Assembly: GCA_023229545.1 (NCBI GenBank)
Contig: JALNZB010000047.1
Coordinates: 1 to 15,212 of the forward strand
DNA: 15,212 bases
Origin: Sulfuritalea sp.
Lineage (GTDB): Bacteria; Pseudomonadota; Gammaproteobacteria; Burkholderiales; Rhodocyclaceae
Direction: 5' to 3'
Shown: positions 13,403-15,212 of the stretch, in pieces
How the letters are laid out: every line of letters begins with the position of its first letter
Position numbering within the stretch: position 1 is the first letter of the stretch
Notes under the pieces: generated by a model
Database searches by the model: none
The model's input: only the letters and a program-made list of their open reading frames with translations
Told to the model about the DNA's origin: nothing
Position numbers and translations under genes: made by a program

Positions 13403-15129
13403 TACATCCGCTCCGTCAGGTCGATGACGCGACCGACTTCTTCGATCGACGTGGAGCCGTCGAGCACGCGCCGCATACCGTCTTCGGACAAAACGCGGAA
13501 GCCCTTGTCGCGGGCCATGTTGCGAATCTCGCGCTGCGGCGCGCGGCGGCTGATGAGATCGTCGAGATCGTTGTCGAGGCGCAGCATTTCCATGATGGCG
13601 ATGCGGCCCCGATAGCCCTGGTATTCACAATGGTCGCAGCCGGCGGCGCGGTAAAGGATGGGCGCCGGCTGGCTGCTGGCGACGCCCATCAGCTTGCATT
13701 CATGCGCTTCGGCGGGATAGGGTTTGCGACAATGGGTGCACAGGCGGCGCAGCAGACGTTGGGCAACAATGCCAATGATGTTGCCGGCCATGATGTCGGG
13801 CAGTACGCCAATGTCGAGCAGACGCGGGATGGCCCCCAGCGCCGAGTTGGTATGCAGGGTCGAAAACACCTGATGGCCGGTCATGGCCGCGCGAAAGGCC
13901 ATTTCGGCGGTGTCCGCGTCGCGGATTTCGCCGACCAGAATGATGTCCGGGTCCTGGCGCATCATGGAGCGGATGCCGTTGGCGAAATCCAGCTTGGCGG
14001 ATTCGGCCACGGAAGTCTGACGGATCATCGCCATCGGATACTCGACCGGATCTTCGAGGGTCATGATGTTCACGCCCTCTTCGTTGATGTGGTTGAGCAC
14101 CGAGTAGAGCGTGGTGGTCTTGCCGCTGCCGGTGGGGCCGGTGACCAGGATGATGCCTTCCGGACGCGCCACCATCAGCTTCATCAGTCCCATCTGCTGC
14201 TCGTCGAGTCCCAGCCGGTCCAGCGGCACGATGCCTTTCTGCCGGTCGAGGATGCGCAGGACGAGGTTCTCGCCGTGAATGGTCGGCTGCGCGGCAACCC
14301 GAAAATCGACGGCGCGACCGCTGATGTTGAGCGAGATGCGACCGTCCTGTGGCGCGCGGGTCTCGGCGATGTTCATGCCGCTGATGACCTTGATGCGCAC
14401 CGCCATGGCCGCCCAGTAGGATTTGTGCAGGGCGCGAATCTGCCGCAGGATGCCGTCGATGCGGTAACGGATGCGCAGGAAGCTGGCTTCCGGCTCGAAG
14501 TGCACGTCGGAGGCATCGCGCTTGACGGCATCGGTGAGCAGCGCATCCACCAGGCGCACCACCGGCTGACTGTATTCATCGAGCGATGCGGACAGGCTGC
14601 GATAGTCGATCTCGCCGGTTTCGATCTCATGCAGGATGCCGTCGATCGAGAGTTCATGACCGTAATACTGATCGATGGCGAGGGCGATTTCCGATTCGCC
14701 GGCAAGCAGCGTCTCGATTTCCAGGTCCGGGTGAATCAGCGTGCGCAGCTTGTCGAGGGCGACGATGTCATTCGGATCGGCAATGGCGATTACCAGCCGT
14801 TGCTCAGGCCGTGAATAGCTCAGCGCGAGGAACATGTGACGCTTGGCCAGCTCGCGTGGCACCAGTCGCAGGGCGTCCGCATCGACGATCGAGTTGGCGA
14901 GATCGACGGACTTCTGGCCGAGCGATTCACCCAGCGCATCGCGCAGCGTGGCTTCGGAGACAAAACCCAGGGAAACCAGCAGCTTGCCCACCGGCTGGTT
15001 GGATTTCATCTGCTCCAGCAGTGCAATGCGCAGTTGATCTTCGCTGATCACGCCTTGCGTGATGAGAATCTGACCGATGGGGCGGCGGCTGACGGCTGGT
15101 GAATTCATACGAGCTTCATTATCCCGCAT
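13402..15129 (-). CDS. GspE/PilB/MshE-type pilus assembly ATPase
   Basis: This 575-residue hexameric ATPase has all secretion-ATPase motifs: Walker A GPTGSGKTTT (331-340), Asp box NIMTLEDPVEYP (about 355-365), Walker B IILVGEIRD (396-404) and His box TGHQVFSTLHTNSA (417-430). A four-cysteine zinc site (C474, C477, C498, C501) is also present, as in GspE and PilB rather than PilT. The N-terminus carries two MshEN-like half-motifs (about 17-40 and 46-69), the c-di-GMP-binding module of MshE/PilB ATPases, but in degenerate form. It should power assembly of the prepilins encoded at the end of the operon. The start is uncertain: ATG 15129 or, seven codons later, ATG 15108 (MNSPAVSRRPIGQ), which matches the usual N-terminus better. 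Neither has a strong ribosome-binding site. Confidence 0.93.
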   Translation of the reverse strand: MRDNEARMNSPAVSRRPIGQILITQGVISEDQLRIALLEQMKSNQPVGKLLVSLGFVSEATLRDALGESLGQKSVDLANSIVDADALRLVPRELAKRHMFLALSYSRPEQRLVIAIADPNDIVALDKLRTLIHPDLEIETLLAGESEIALAIDQYYGHELSIDGILHEIETGEIDYRSLSASLDEYSQPVVRLVDALLTDAVKRDASDVHFEPEASFLRIRYRIDGILRQIRALHKSYWAAMAVRIKVISGMNIAETRAPQDGRISLNISGRAVDFRVAAQPTIHGENLVLRILDRQKGIVPLDRLGLDEQQMGLMKLMVARPEGIILVTGPTGSGKTTTLYSVLNHINEEGVNIMTLEDPVEYPMAMIRQTSVAESAKLDFANGIRSMMRQDPDIILVGEIRDADTAEMAFRAAMTGHQVFSTLHTNSALGAIPRLLDIGVLPDIMAGNIIGIVAQRLLRRLCTHCRKPYPAEAHECKLMGVASSQPAPILYRAAGCDHCEYQGYRGRIAIMEMLRLDNDLDDLISRRAPQREIRNMARDKGFRVLSEDGMRRVLDGSTSIEEVGRVIDLTERM

Positions 15130-15164
15130 CTGCCGGTGAGGGCAAGGCTCCCGCTTCTATGGCG

Positions 15165-15212
15165 TCAGGGCTGCAGGGTATTCAGGCGCGCCGTGGCCTG
15201 GGCCAGGTCGAA
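15165..15212 (-). CDS. C-terminal tail of an unidentified upstream gene of the pilus operon (partial)
   Basis: On the - strand a frame enters from the right edge and ends after 15 codons (FDLAQATARLNTLQP, then TGA). The gap to the ATPase gene is 35 bp (57 if the ATPase starts at 15108), so it is probably in the same operon. MSHA-type clusters have a TPR protein (MshN) at this position, but 15 residues are too few to assign a family. Confidence 0.45.
   Translation of the reverse strand, partial: FDLAQATARLNTLQP

Noticed and set aside
12892..14814. A 640-codon open frame on the + strand across the ATPase and platform genes
   Set aside because: It lies entirely antisense to two genes with complete family motifs, and its composition (rich in His, Val, Gly, Asp, Ala) is typical of frames opposite GC-rich coding sequence. 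No family resemblance.
1..15212. CRISPR array, tRNA, rRNA or riboswitch
   Set aside because: I found no regularly spaced repeats, no tRNA-like cloverleaf sequence and no recognised riboswitch core on either strand by eye.

Overview
This window looks like a chromosomal segment of a GC-rich betaproteobacterium. Rhodocyclales-like is my inference, from the style of the ribulose-phosphate epimerase, the galE gene and the MSHA/type II-like pilus genes; no rRNA or marker gene fixes it. It has three parts.

(1) Positions 1 to about 3880 are an accessory strip. The left edge is the end of an IS256-family element, with the transposase start and an inverted-repeat end pointing out of the window. It abuts an AT-richer gene for an AIPR-family (abortive infection / phage resistance) protein whose 5' end is missing. 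Then come a yefM-yoeB toxin-antitoxin pair (+ strand), an orphan HigA-like antitoxin (- strand) preceded by what looks like the collapsed remnant of its toxin gene, and a vapBC pair (- strand). Several perfect inverted repeats sit where operators of these modules would be expected.

(2) Positions 3881 to 5724 hold two housekeeping genes, divergently transcribed: rpe (ribulose-phosphate 3-epimerase, GTG start, - strand) and galE (UDP-glucose 4-epimerase, + strand). The 130-140 bp between them carries a TAGAAT box facing each gene.

(3) Positions 5766 to the right edge are one tightly packed - strand operon for a type IV pilus / type II secretion-like machine. In transcription order it holds the tail of an unidentified upstream gene, a GspE/MshE-type assembly ATPase, a GspF/PilC-type platform protein, a protein that seems to combine a degenerate PilM-like cytoplasmic part with a PilN-like membrane and periplasmic part, a PilO/GspM-like protein, a small PilP/GspC/MshK-like exported protein, a 988-residue prepilin-type protein with a large lectin-like C-terminal region, and a second prepilin-type protein. 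Most junctions overlap by 1 to 13 bp or are separated by under 40 bp, so the genes are probably made together. The secretin, prepilin peptidase and an obvious major pilin are not in the window.

The most unusual object is the 988-residue prepilin. Its N-terminal prepilin region is paralogous to the neighbouring 258-residue prepilin. It is followed by an L-type-lectin-like fold that is itself interrupted by two tail-fibre-like repeats. The simplest model, an inference, is a sugar-binding adhesin displayed by a dedicated pilus or pseudopilus.
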